Source: Nematostella vectensis
Lineage: Eukaryota; Cnidaria; Anthozoa; Actiniaria; Edwardsiidae
Assembly (NCBI RefSeq): GCF_932526225.1
Contig: NC_064046.1
Span: 1,180,001-1,240,000 of the forward strand
Direction: 5' to 3'
DNA length: 60,000 nucleotides
Under the pieces are notes generated by a model. The model was not told the origin of the DNA and ran no database searches. It worked only from the letters and a program-made list of their open reading frames with translations. Positions 39,843 through 52,500 of this stretch are shown here, in pieces. Made by a program: the position numbers and the translations under genes. Position 1 is the first letter of the stretch. Each line of letters starts with the position of its first letter.

Positions 39843-40187
39843 GTACAGCCCACCCTTTGAAACTTACGAGTTTTCAAGATTTCCATGTGCACTTTTATTC
39901 ATTTCATGCCTTCACGTCCCCTCCTAATCCTGAGCATGCGACTATCCTTATTTCATTTTTCTTTTCTGGTTTTTAATATAATGCTACCACCATTACCTAG
40001 ATCTAATTTGTGTCATAAGCTTTTCAATTTATAAATATAGCAATTATAAATATAGCAATATAGGTTCAACATTCTCCATTTATTTTCCTGTTCATAACTT
40101 TAGTAATCTCCTTAGACCACAACCTTTTCTTGTTTTTAATATTACCATCTTTATCTACATGTTTGTTACTTTTGCCATAAGTATTTA

Positions 40188-40772
40188 GGGAGCGGTCATT
40201 TATTACTGGGGGGGCGGCAAATATGTAGGGGGGAGGCTATGTTTTTTTGGGCGCCGATTTAGGGGAGGTCCAATTTTTGGGCGCCGAATCTAAGTCTGAA
40301 TACTGAGCAAGAGAGTCATTGTTCAAATGTGAATTTTATTCAGTTCACAATGTTTCCTACTATTGTATACCTACTATTGTATCTTGTTTTTATATAAATA
40401 AATTTTGGGAATCCATCTCATGGTTGACAGACAAAGCTGCCCGTTCTAATCAGTTGAACAAAACGGACACTTTAAAATGCTGCAAATTCTAGAATGTCTT
40501 TGCTAATGTCGTCGACGACGTAGTCGTTATCTAGCGACACCGGTATTTGTTGTTTATCTCTGTGTCACTTTTAAACTAGGGAAAGTGAAGATTCATACTT
40601 AAATTAAATAGGAAAAAATTGCCATGCTAGCTTATCTATATTTTAGTAAAGGTTATATTCAGCTACACTCAGTATGCATATCAAGTCTCTGTGGTTTTAA
40701 AGAGATATAATTATTGAATATAAAAATGTGGTGTTGGGGGGGGGGCACCACCAGTAATTAATGACCGCTCCC
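40188..40772. mobile_element. 585-bp TIR element, TTA-type target site
   Basis: GGGAGCGGTCATTTATTACT at the left and the complement of GGGAGCGGTCATTAATTACT at the right, bordered by TTA on both sides. G-rich subterminal tracts on both ends. No transposase. It separates related AT-rich sequences (TTATAAATATAGCTAG copies at about 40030, 40778 and 40880), so it inserted into an older repeat. Confidence 0.85.
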
Positions 40773-41396
40773 TTAGTTTATAAATATAGCTAGAACATTC
40801 TTTGTCAATTAATTTCATTTTACTTCAAAAACCACAATTATCTGCATCTTAAGGCAGTTGCTCAAAAAGCCTGTCAACTTATAAATATAGCTAGGAATTT
40901 AGCTATCAGACGTTCTTTGTTCATTTATTTTCTTGTCCGTTATTTTAGTGATCTTCTCAACCCATGATGCATTGCTGTCGTGCGATTTCTATGGCAACAC
41001 AATTCGAATTACATTGTTTTCACAAGTATCAAAAGCTGTCAATTGTGTCAATCATGTGAATTATACGGTACATTTCTAGATAAAGACACTTAAACTCCGT
41101 GCAAACGAACTTTGCTGGTCATTGCTGGTAGAAACAGCCCACATTTCTGGCATTGTTTGGACCTGAAATAGCATTTCTCTTGACCGCTGCGGTCCCAGCA
41201 ATGATGGCTGGAGATTGCGCTATTTGCACGGTCGGTACTTGGTAAAAGATAACAAGTGAAATCCCGACTTATTAGCATCCGTCGCAGCTATTATGTATAA
41301 ACGGGAAGTTGAGGAGAGGAAAGGGCAAGTCAGCAATGCATCACGGGATGAGTGACATTTCCCCTTTAACACCAAATCAAATTAATTGTTCGTTCC

Positions 41397-41757
41397 TCAC
41401 AACTCGTCGTGACATTTCGCTAGTTTGTGTAGGAACATGTCATGCTGCTCGTGAACAATGTACCACTTGGGTTGACTTTTTACTTTGGTAAACCACGCGA
41501 AGACCCTAGGCCATAAACTCGGTATTTCCAAATTCACCCATTCTGCTTGACACAACACTGTTGCCACGTATGTATCCGCTACCGTGAGTTCCTTGCCGCA
41601 AAGAAATGGGTTCTTCTTTAAGTAATGACTTTCTAGTACTTCTAGTTGCTTGGTGAGTTCGTGCGCACCTTGTTCTACCAATTTTTCGGTGTCTTCGTGT
41701 GACTTCAAGTGGTATTTTTCCACGAAGTGTGGATAGACATGACGATAGCCGAGGACT
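41397..41757 (-). CDS. GST exon 4 (C-terminal domain)
   Basis: Acceptor TGTTTCAG on the minus strand; reads VLGYRHVYPHFVEKYHLKSH to the stop. Contains the LTVADTYVA helix cap. Confidence 0.93.
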
Positions 41758-44700
41758 CTGAAACACAACGCAACCAACGCAAAAAAATAAAAAAAAATGC
41801 AATGGAATTATTTGTCCTTCATGCATTCGTTCTGACGTCCTGTCGAGCGCATTCTGTGAAAAGCATGTCATATGACGACTGCGTAGGAGACTGGGGAATT
41901 AACAGCTGTCTGTTTAGCGCCCATCCCATTCCTACTTAACAGGATCTAGAAATTTGTATCACCAGAATTTTTTTTCTTCTTGGATCGTTCATGGAGTTTA
42001 TTTTACAAACTACACATCGGGTCATCACCTACATATTTCAATAGCTAGGCCTTTCCAAATTGTGCTCGGCACTATTTTAGCGTAATTTGGGTTTGGGAGC
42101 ACTATTTTGATCAGAGAGCACTTTTTTGGTAAGTCAACTTCTAGCTTTTTTTTAACCCAAGTTACTAGATTTTGTTGTCTTATATAGAAATTCTAGTTTC
42201 CTTAACTACAAATAATACTATCTCAACTAGGCTAAGACTGTAAGACTGGTGATTTCGACATTTTAATAGGTAGGCTGTGCTTTGGTAACAAATATTGAGT
42301 AGCCTGTGGAGTTCATTACAATACTAGAATGCCTTATCTAGAAGATCTGTTTGCTATGTTATCTTGTTTTACATTTATTGTAATTATTTCTCGTCAGGAA
42401 ATTGTTATAGTTAAGGTCTGTTATCAGGTTTGACATTATTGACATTGGTGATGTTTGTAAATGAACATTGTTTTTAGTAACAAAGGTAAACAAACACAAA
42501 AGAGAACAAAGTCATTTATAATACAGTTTTAGTTGTTATACACTAAAATGTGGTTTACCCGTTAATGGACAACAATATAAGATACTCTAATGCATGTATA
42601 TAATAAAAGCAATATTCTTTCTTTTATTCAAATTTTAATTAAAACACTTATCTCTAAATTGTCTTAAAAATATACGGTAATTTTCTTTTCGCCAATGAGC
42701 ACTATTTGAGCCCTTTTTGATTTTGGAGCAGTTTTAAGCACTTTTTGGGAGCACTTTTCTGGCTTTTTGGGAGCACTATCTGGAAACGCCTATCAATAGC
42801 CTTCGACTGGATATCGAACTATCCAATTGAGCAGACAGAAATGGGGGGGGGGGGGGGGGGTGTGCACGGGTTATTGGAGTTATCAAATGACTGTTGCAAT
42901 TTCAATGGAAATTGATCTTGCATCCGAGTCTTTGAGGGTTTGAATTACTGAGGGCAGATATATAGGGAATGTGTGACGCAATCCCAATATAAATTTGATT
43001 TTGCGAGTTATTGAGGGTTCGAGTTATTGAGGGCAAAAATGCAGTGAATGTATGACACAAATCAAAGGGAAATGCTTCTGATTCGAGTGATCGAGGGCTC
43101 GATTTATTGGGGACAAAAATACAGGAATTGTATGACGCAAACCAAAGGGTTACCAAGGTTCGAGTACCCGGATGCTACAATGCTCTTTACCTGTGTAGGG
43201 TAGTGCTCCCCCAATGCATCACGGATAATACCTCAGACCTCTGCTCTAAGGTTGAGCCCCAACCAGCGAAATTGGTGTACTTCTGAGCGAGATAACGCAA
43301 TATCGCTATCCTAAAGGCAACAATAGAGAAAGCAGAATAAATGGATGGTGGAGTGTACACTAGAGGAGTCCGAATGATAGTATAGTGTATATTACACGCT
43401 GGGCCAAGGGCAGGATAGGCATGTTTTAGCAAGCGCGTCGGGGACTGTTCGCGCGCTACGGTCACGGGGTAGGAGCTGAAATTAGGGAACGTGACTTTTC
43501 GTAGGGAACGTGAGTTTTCTAACGCGAAGAGCGGTCGCAAAACAAGGCACATTTCAGACAAATTTTGGAGAATTTCGTGGTTTATAATTTAGCTTAGCAA
43601 CTCTTTTGTAAACGCCTAGCTACGCGCTGGGAAAACAAAGACACAAAACGAATCGTTCAGCAAAATATCTGTTCCGCAGCCATTTTCTTTGCTAGCTGTG
43701 AAGATATATGAGCCCTCGGTTGTTGGGAGAAAATCATCCCGAATGGTTCCGCTGACAAATTTGTGGAGTCGAACTAGTTGTGCTGGGGATATTTTTGGGG
43801 GGCGCTGGAGCGAATGCTTGATGAAAAAAAAAAAAAAAAACGTCCCGATCGGTTATCCGGGCAATTATTCATGTGGAATGGTACCTCCTGGGAAAAAGGA
43901 ACAGATAAATTTTCCCCAGCAACTTTTAAAATGGATATTTCGGCATCAGAACATATTCAAACGACGAAATATTCCATTTTAACGTGTTTCGGTAAGGGGT
44001 GTTTGTTGTATGCCCTTGGGAAAAGGCCCCAGTTGGCGGATTCAGGGATTTGAAGACTATGGTACAGTTTTTTTCATATATCAAACCCCTCTTTAATATA
44101 TAACCGGAATCCGCCACTCGTATCTAATTTATTTAACTTGCGTTGTCTTCGCCCTAGTGATCAATAGACAACAACAACAAAATAGCGCGCCTGAACAAGA
44201 CATAAATGTCCTTTTACAGAGATATTTCTAAAGTTAGGGCACCAAAAACATTATACGTTGAAGTCCATCAGACACTTTTTTGACACTTCGTAATTGATAA
44301 AAGCGAAATGCAAACGGTAACGGTTTGAGTTGTTAGCTCAAGAAATCCCTATGTAAACTTTCAACGCACTGCTGGATAATTGCATCCGCTTGGAAAATAA
44401 AATTTACTGAATTCTAAATTTGAGAAAAATATTCCATGGCTGAAATAATCAATTTTTGAATTATGGATAAAGGCTCGAGAAATGGATAAATTCAATATTA
44501 AGTATCTGTTATATTCAAATAGACTAGGACGCATTTCTATTATTGTCTGAGAGACTGACCCTGCATGACAGGAGTCATCATCTTATCATCTGCAATCAAA
44601 TGGGTTCCCTAAGGTTTCAGCGCGACCCGCGCTATTCCTATATCACGACTTACCCTTCATAGATAATGGTTTTTCCATCAACCAATACCGGGACTTCCTG

Positions 44701-45301
44701 GTGAGGATTCATGGCCATGAATTTTGAGTTCTTGTGCTCTCCCTCAAAAATATCCACATCGATCAGCTCAACCGGTAAATCATTCTACAAAAATATAGTT
44801 TTAGCAAATCCGTGTTTTAATGGTAGATTTGGATTTAAATTAAAAGTATTTACCGCTGTGAAATGTGAAATGCCTGTATTTGATTGCTTATACTCTCTGG
44901 TCATATTTTAATTCAAATATCAAAACCAAACTCAAATTTTATAATGTGTTGGAAAGGTTATTTAAATGTATCGGCGATGAATGTTCGATAAATACAAACG
45001 GCAGTTACGAATTCATCAGGAAATAGCATTTGCTCTCCGGTTTGTTTACATAACGTTAAAATACTCACAAATGGTGCGAATAATCGAAAATCGATTAGAT
45101 ATTCCGTGCATGTCTAAGTGATCTTCGATATAGGACCGAGTATCTCATATGTGGTTGTCGTGAGCGCTAAGGCAATAACATGGATGTGCTTAGGTTGTAT
45201 TTAAACTCCATCTTACTTACCTGAAGGAGATAAAGCCAAACAGAGCGACAACACGGTGAAATACGGACGAGGTATAGCTTGAAGGGGTCTTGCTTCGACA
45301 T
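41397..45301 (-). CDS. Theta-like glutathione S-transferase (gene span, 4 exons)
   Basis: Exons in transcription order: 45301-45221, 44784-44654, 43310-43191, 41757-41397; phases 0/2/2 agree and give 230 residues with TGA at 41399-41397. Catalyses conjugation of glutathione to electrophiles in the cytosol. N-terminal thioredoxin fold: YLVRISPCCRSVWLYLLQ (Ser of SPCC at the theta catalytic-Ser position), MNPHQEVPVLVDG (cis-Pro). C-terminal helical domain: LEVLESHYLKKNPFLCGKE and LTVADTYVATVLC (the conserved N-capping T-x-A-D). The usual E-S glutathione-binding pair reads E-G here. Length is normal for theta GSTs. Head-to-head with TSNAXIP1. Confidence 0.93.
42046..42792. mobile_element. 747-bp hAT-type non-autonomous element with 8-bp target-site duplication
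   Basis: Left TAGGCCTTTCCAAATTGTGC and right complement TAGGCGTTTCCAGATAGTGC, flanked on both sides by TCAATAGC (42038-42045 and 42793-42800). An 8-bp duplication with short imperfect TIRs fits hAT. GGGAGCAC-type motifs recur near both ends. No ORF of note. Located in the last GST intron. Confidence 0.92.
42843..43170 (-). repeat. Poly-G tract and about 75-80-bp tandem repeat, 3 copies, in a GST intron
   Basis: 18 G at 42843-42860. Then three diverged units with GAGTTATTGAGGGC, AAAAATACAG and TGTATGACGCAAACCAAAGG, ending just before the GST exon-3 donor. Confidence 0.75.
43191..43310 (-). CDS. GST exon 3
   Basis: Minus-strand acceptor TTGCCTTTAG, donor GTAAAG. Encodes IAILRYLAQKYTNFAGWGST and SEVLSVMHWGSTTLH, the helix after the glutathione-binding loop and the interdomain linker. 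Confidence 0.92.
43311..44653 (-). other. GST intron, nothing recognised
   Basis: No coding region supported; a 17-A run occurs at about 43824-43840. No repeat family identified. Confidence 0.4.
44654..44784 (-). CDS. GST exon 2
   Basis: Encodes NDLPVELIDVDIFEGEHKNS and MNPHQEVPVLVDGKTIIYE. Contains the VPVL cis-proline motif. Confidence 0.94.
45221..45301 (-). CDS. GST exon 1
   Basis: 27 codons from ATG 45301-45299 (context GAGAATGTC) to CAG|GTAAG. Encodes MSKQDPFKLYLVRISPCCRS. No signal peptide, consistent with a cytosolic enzyme. Confidence 0.92.
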
Positions 45302-46553
45302 TCTCTACTCGACGCACTCGTAAATAAGCGTCAAGGGCATAATTAGCCACGAGAAAACAAACACTCGGTGTAGCTTAAGCTTTGTACCAATTGCAACTTA
45401 TGACGGTCCAAAGAGGACAAATTCTAGGAACCATTCGCACTAGAACTTCCTTGTGACTTTGAGGCCACCGTTGATCGATAACTAGTGCTACTAAGCACAA
45501 TGAGTCATTAGAGTATTGTCGTTTCACACCTCAAAAGTTTGACGTAGATCTATCACCGGCCAATCATACAAAGAAACTATAAACAAAAAATCGAGAGTCA
45601 AAATAGCAACCATAAACTAGACCAAACACTCTTTCAATTTTTTTTATACTCGTGAGGAATAAGCACTTAAAGCTACTTTTGATCACGGGCTATAAAATTA
45701 TTAGGTCACATGATGATATGATGATGATATCTATCCACGGGCATTCTTCTGCCGGATTATTACACATATCCTACTATGACGCAAGATTTTAATCCTTTAG
45801 GAAAAAGTACTATTGTTAGAAAGTCTTGATTATATTCGTCGGTACTACGGAGCCTTGAGTGCATTTACGCCTCACATACCACTATCATCAAATTTTCTTC
45901 TTCTTTACATACATGTCCTTAATTCCAAGAGCTTTATAGGCCTCTTTATATGAGCAGCTATAGTCTCGAGGAATGGGGGGGGGGGGGGGGTGGTAATAAG
46001 AGGGATTAGCAAATATTGAGCAAACAACTAAAATTGCCCTTGCATCTTTTTGTTACAAATTGTTTCAGTTTTGATGATTACAGCACATTTTATTCCACTT
46101 GTTTTGCTTGATATTATTATTCTAAAATCGCGAAATCGCGAATATAAAGTGATCTGGTTTTTACGAAAATATGAAAATCGCGAAAATAGAGTGTCGCGAA
46201 GTATCGTCATCGCAAAATCGCGAAATTTTGACGTCGCGAAAATTAAGTGGAATAAAGTAACTAAACAAAAATAGGTAAAACCCCCGGTTAATTCCAGAAA
46301 GTAAAAATAAGCCAAACCGAACCATATCGCAAATGTACAACGTTTGTCTGTGGAGAAGACTCAGTATCGGTCTAAAGAGTCTTGTCATGGTCTACCTGTG
46401 GTGCAGCGCGCGCAAGTCCTGGGCCGAGGTGAAGGGTTACTAAGGTCCTCAACATAGCAACAACAAGAACCAAGATGGAGTCCAGACGAAGATAGCAGAA
46501 CGCTCAGAAAATACACCGAGAAAAATTCGCAGTTTAAAATATATCAGTTAAAA
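45302..46553. promoter_or_regulatory. Shared intergenic region between GST (minus) and TSNAXIP1 (plus)
   Basis: The start codons lie 1252 bp apart in divergent orientation. No TATA box stands out. A 16-G run is at 45975-45990. 46120-46250 is rich in AAATCGCGAAA, probably an old palindromic repeat. AACATAGCAAC at 46452-46462 resembles one half of an RFX X-box, which would suit a ciliary gene, but this is weak. Confidence 0.4.
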
Positions 46554-46585
46554 ATGTCGCATACACGTTTGCCGCCTCTTCCGCC
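46554..46585 (+). CDS. TSNAXIP1: TSNAXIP1 exon 1
   Basis: MSHTRLPPLPP; ATG in an A-rich context (AAAAATGTC). Phase 2 out. Confidence 0.8.
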
Positions 46586-49500
46586 GTAAGTATACGAATT
46601 TTCATTTGAATTTTACTTATTGGCGATGTTTTGCAAGGCGATTTTATTAGAAGACTTTTCTATGTTTGTACTTAGTGTTTTACGATGTTATATTTACTTA
46701 TATAAGTAGTGAAGTTGAATAGACTAGCTTGCAAGGAAGAAGAATGTTTAGCTGGGTTTATAGCGATATATTAGTAAACCGTCTCGTTGGGTTTTATTTT
46801 AGAGTTATGTCATTTTGTATTGTGACCAAATGCCCTGATTCAATTTTCCCTGATTTCTAATACACAAGACAGCAATCATTTATCAAGTTATCAGCTTTTT
46901 ATCTGTAAAAAAAAGATATTTTGAATTAGTTTGAGGACTTCACTTTTTGGTTTACTTATAGACTGAATATGTAATTGTGTAACTGTAAAGTAATTGTATT
47001 TCCTGTTTGTCACAGGTCATTGTCAAGTCAAGCACAAATAGCTAATAAAGTGCCCAAGCAATACAATGGGTTAAGTGGGCCAAGTTATTCCTTAACGTCT
47101 GCTAATGGTGCACAGAAATACACTCTCCCTCCGGCCCTAGTTCTCCAGGTATGATAATGGCCACATCTTCAGTTTAACATCCAGTATGCATTTCAAATGC
47201 TTAAACGATGCTGGATATTCTCATCCATTGAGGCATTGAGAATAGTTAGAAATTTTAGAAAAATGTGAATATGGTTTTGAACTCTGGATACCTCACATTG
47301 ACAGTATAAAACATCACAAAACATCATTATTTTTATTCCCTATGTCCTCTGTAAAATTTAAGTCTACTGGGTTTGGGGGGGAGGGGAGGGGGAGGGCAAT
47401 TTCCCGTGCTTTTCCACTTAGCTATCCTAGATAATCTGCAAACACCCAGGGTTAGCTCTGGGGCTATTGGCCCCCTATCATGTTGTATATACTGTGTGCA
47501 TATTTAACTACTTATTACCTTCCCCTATTCTACCTGCACAAACTAGTAATACTTGGTACTTTAACCTATTCTTTTTAGCCTAATGTTGACACAAGGGCTG
47601 GAACCCTGGATACCTGGCCTGCCTGGCCTGGCTGGCCTACTAGTAATACTTGGTACTTTAACCTATTCTTTTTAGCCTAATGTTGACACAAGGGCTGGAA
47701 CCCTGGATACCTGGCCTGCCCACGCCCTTGGCCCAAGTGCTCCAGACCTTAATCCTGGTGCTGTTAAACAGTCGACCGAGTTTATGCCTAAGGGTGTCCA
47801 TAAACCCAAATTCCTGGAGCAGCTTGAGGCGTTTTTACAGAAGGAGTTAAGGTCCCTGGACTGTACAGAGATGGTGCCAAGTGAAAAAAGGCTACAGGTT
47901 TGTCACCTCATACACCAATTCCAACTAAGGTTGTACTAGAAGAATCCATGTGTCCTAATGCGCAACGTCCTATGGTATCAAATGAATGTGCAAATACGCG
48001 TGAATATAAACAAAGGCTTTAATAGCTGTAGCGTTTTTGTTTATTTGGCTATAAATATTCACATGGCTTTCAATGACCAGTATTTACTATTTGCATATTC
48101 CTCATAAAACACTACACAGTTTAGGACTCATAGATTTGTCGCAAGCTCAAGCAACTGTGAAATTTAATCCATCATATAATCAAAACAGACCAGATTATAT
48201 TGAATGTTGTCTGATGTTTCAGGCATTATATTGTATGTTGTCTGATGTTTTAGGCATTTAGAGAGGTGTTTGAGTACCTGATAGAAGACTTCAAGACCTA
48301 TAAACCTCTGCTGTCAGCCATCAAGCATGAATATGAGATGATGCTCATTCACCAGAGGGAAAGAATTCGAGATCTGGAACCTCTCAAGGTTAGAAAAATA
48401 AATCCAATTTTTACTCAATACGCCAAATTTAAAAGACTATAACAGGCAGAATTCATTTTTGGAGAGCCTAATACAAATTGTCTGACTTGATATGGGCCAC
48501 AGAGAACCCAATAAAGTGAGTGGGAGAGGCAGGATGGGGTCTGTACTCTCCCTCATCCTCCCTGAATTCTATGGGGTTACGAATCATGGTCTTTTTTTTA
48601 TCTTAATTATGGCAATTGAATTGGGATCAAGAATCTATGATCTTGGTAAAAGTGCTGATCTCCATCTTCCTCTTAGATAAAAATTATTTTTCCCTCCCCT
48701 TAGATACTTTTCTTTTCTCTTTCTTGTCATACTCCCGTTCTTTTCCACCCCAGATGGTGCAAATGGTAAAACCAAAATCTACTTACAGGCGATGTTAGTT
48801 ACTGTCTCTGAGCAGTGTGAGAAAAAACTGTTCTCCATGAAACAAGAAGAGAAGTCTGACATGATAGATATGAGAAAGGAAAACCTGAAACTCCAGAGGA
48901 CTATAGAACAGCTGAGGTGAGTGGAGGAAACAAGAGTTACAACAGAAACTGAATACATGTCAGGCACATGTGTGTGTAGAGGTAGTCAGTATGTTAGCCA
49001 GATTGTTTTTTCAGGGTATAACACCCCTTATAAGGCAGTATCCTCAAGCTCTGATATCAGTAAAAGTGAGCACAAAAAGTGGATCAAAACTACTAAGAGG
49101 ATAAAGGGTTGTTTTGCTATCAGTTACTTGTTTCAATCTCTCAACACTAAATTAAAAAAAAAAAAATTCTAATCATTTTATGGTCATGAGATGACTATGT
49201 CCATAAATGTAATTAAAAAGAATGTTAGATTTTCTTACCCAAATTGTCCAATCTGATAAAAGCTTATCGGAAATGGTATTTTTTTCAGAGAGGACCAGGT
49301 TTCCTTAAAGGTACAGGTTGAAAAAGTAAGTACATTGAATTCTTAAAAGATGTAAGAAGATAAAAGTACAGATCATGACCCAACAGCTTCTTGTTATTTT
49401 CTAGCTGCAAGAGGAGGTCGGTGCGGAATACCTTCGATACAGAAATGAGTGTGATGCAAGGTAGCTCTTCTAATATTCTGTGACTCGCATTCCGTCATTT

Positions 49501-52500
49501 GCCTTCCAGTCCTGTAGGCTCCATGGGATGTGGATGCTTCCTTCCTCCTCATCCTTCCTTGGGGGTGGGGAAGGGAAGGGGAGGGGGGAGGGGGGGGGGG
49601 GGGAGGGCAGTTTCCCCTGCCCCACCACTTAGCTATCCTAAGTGTATCCTAGGATGTGTATTAAAGGGTCTTAAACTAAATCATTGACAACAATATGTTT
49701 GCTAAGTGCACTCCTTTATGCTTGCCACCAGTCTTGTACTTTTCAATTGCCATTGAGTGCTCGTCAATAGCTTTAATAAAAACGCACCTCCCCACCTCAA
49801 AACCAGGGCACATGCCTACCTTTGCTGATAAAAAAAAATCCTCAAAATATCACTTGGACATGCCCAACACATGTGTCACTTACAGGAAAATGTTGATCGC
49901 CGACATCAATGAGCTGAAATACCAGCAGGAAGACTCCAAGACAAGTACTGACGAGGAAGGGGAGGGGAAGGAGGATGTCACATTCCTCAAACTGGCACTC
50001 AAGTAAGTACATGCAGTGAGACTAACTGCATCACATGGTCATGGTGGCAGGGTGGGCTTGCACGGGTGAATAAGAGGGGTGTTCAGGAGGGGTGGGCTTT
50101 CAGGGAATACTAAGGGCACATATGATCTTCCATGTTTATATATTTATTCATTCATTTACTTGTTTATTTATTTATTCAAAATAATAATAAAATGAGTCCA
50201 AAAATAAAGCAAATTCTTGTTTCCCGGGAGGTACTCCAATATCAAATGAGGATCATCGTCGGGATTTTTTTGGAAACAACCCTAAAAGATACTAAAGTGG
50301 GCGTGGTCTGTTTATATTTTAACCCTAAAAGATACTAGAGTGGGCGTGGATACCTCACACTAACGTAAATAATTTGTAATAAAAACGTTTATTTAAAACT
50401 GACTCTAATGGAAAATTGATACGTTTTAACGCTCTTTCACGAGCTACAAGTTAGATGAGCGATTGCTATAATAGCACCCTAAAAGATACCGAGGTAAAAA
50501 ATCTGGGCATTCTCATTTTCACCCCTAAAAGATACCCAAGGCTCCAAATTTACACCCTAAAAGATACGACGAGGATCCCCGTCCGATGGATATAGGGAGT
50601 ACCCCCAGGGGCTAATTTCTGGTCTCTAGCTGTGAGAACATTGTTGATCAATTTCTTTGCGTCACTTCAAGGAAAGCGAGGGAGGATCTTGATGCTAAGA
50701 ACTACAAACTTGCCAAGATGGAGTCAGACTATGGCGACGTTGTTCCCAGACGAGACTTCGAGAAGCTGGAAGCTCAGTGTGCGGTAAATCCATACTCTTT
50801 AATCTGCTCATTGAATGTAGTATCATCTGAAGGTATTTTTTAGGGATGACAGCTTTGAGGTATCTTAGTATGTTCATCAGTATCAAAGAGAATTGATTTG
50901 TTGAGGATTGCTCATAGCAGTCTAAAACAAATATAATTATTGCCTTATTTCAGAAACTTCAAAAAGACACCGAGCAGTTCACATCAGATCACCAGAAGCT
51001 GATGCAAGAACACAAGTACGTATCACACTTATTGTAGGGGAGGGGGAACTGTTGCAAGAACACATGAATGCATAACACTGATTTAAGGGGGAGAGGGAAA
51101 TATTGGCGCGCCAAAAAATCAAGATGTTTTTTTTAGCTAAAATAACAAAATATATTGTCTTTATGGGAAGGGTGCAGAGTGCTATTCGAAAGTGATTTGG
51201 CATTATCGAAAGTAACTCATTACTATTAGGGAGTGATTTGGCATTATCGGAAGTAACTCGGCACTATTCGGGAGTGATTTGGCATTATCGGAAGTAACTC
51301 GGCACTATTCGGCAGTCATTTGGCATTATCGGAAGTAACTCGGCACTATTCGGGAGTGATTTGGCATTATCGGAAGTAACTCGGCACTATTCGGCAGTCA
51401 TTTGGCATTATCGGAAGTAACTCGGCACTATTCGCGAGTGATTTGGCATTATCGGAAGTAACTCGTTACTATTCGGGAGTGATTTGGCATTATCGGAAGT
51501 AACTCATTACTATTAGGGAGTGATTTGGCATTATCGGAAGTAACTCGGCACTATTCGGCAGTGATTTGGCATTATCGGAAGTAACTCGGTACTTTTCGGG
51601 GTTGGCATTATCGGAAGTTACTCGCCACTACTCGGGAGTGACCAGCTATTCCTTTTTACGTCATTAATCACAAAGTTGTATTTTGTATTCTTGTTGCAGT
51701 GCTCTATTGGAAGTATATAACAAAGTTTTGGAGCAGCGTGACCAGTTTTCTCTCGATAACGATGCCATGCGACGGAGTGCGACCCCAAGGTAAACTTGCT
51801 TGCGGTGATCTTCTTAAATTATCCTGAAGAGATGGTCTGAATCCCCAATCACGTATTTCTATCCCATGTTTGACATAATTCCCGGCAAAATCTGTACCTA
51901 TAGGGCCTATAGCTGAAATCTCGTTCCCCGGTAACCGGCTTTTTCCTTTCCTAAAATAAGGCCAATTCCGTTCCCCGATGAGCTTCTTTTTCCTGGCTTA
52001 CAAAGATATCAATCTCGTTCCCTGGTAACCGGCATTTTCCTTTCCTTAAAAAAAGGCCAATTCCGTTCCCCATTAAGCTTCTTTTTCCTGGCTTACAAAG
52101 AGATCAATCTCGTTCCCCGGCAACCAGCTCTTTCCCTGCCTAAAATAAGGCAAATCTCGTTCCCCGGTGACCGGCTTTTTCCTTTCCTAAAATAAGGCCA
52201 ATTCCGTTCCCCATTAAGCTTTTTTTTTCCTGGCTTACAAAGAGATCAATCTTGTTCCCTGGTAACCGGCATTTTCCTTTCCTTAAAAAAAGGCCAATTC
52301 CGTTCCCCGATGAGCTTTTTTTCCTGGCTTACAAAGATATCAATCTCGTTCCCCGGTGACCGGCTTTTTCCTTTCCTAAAATAAGGCCAATTCCGTTCCC
52401 CATTAAGCTTTTTTTCCCTGGCTTACAAAGAGATCAATCTCGTTCCCTGGTAACCGGCATTTTCCTTTCCTTAAAAAAAGGCCAATTCCGTTCCCCGATG

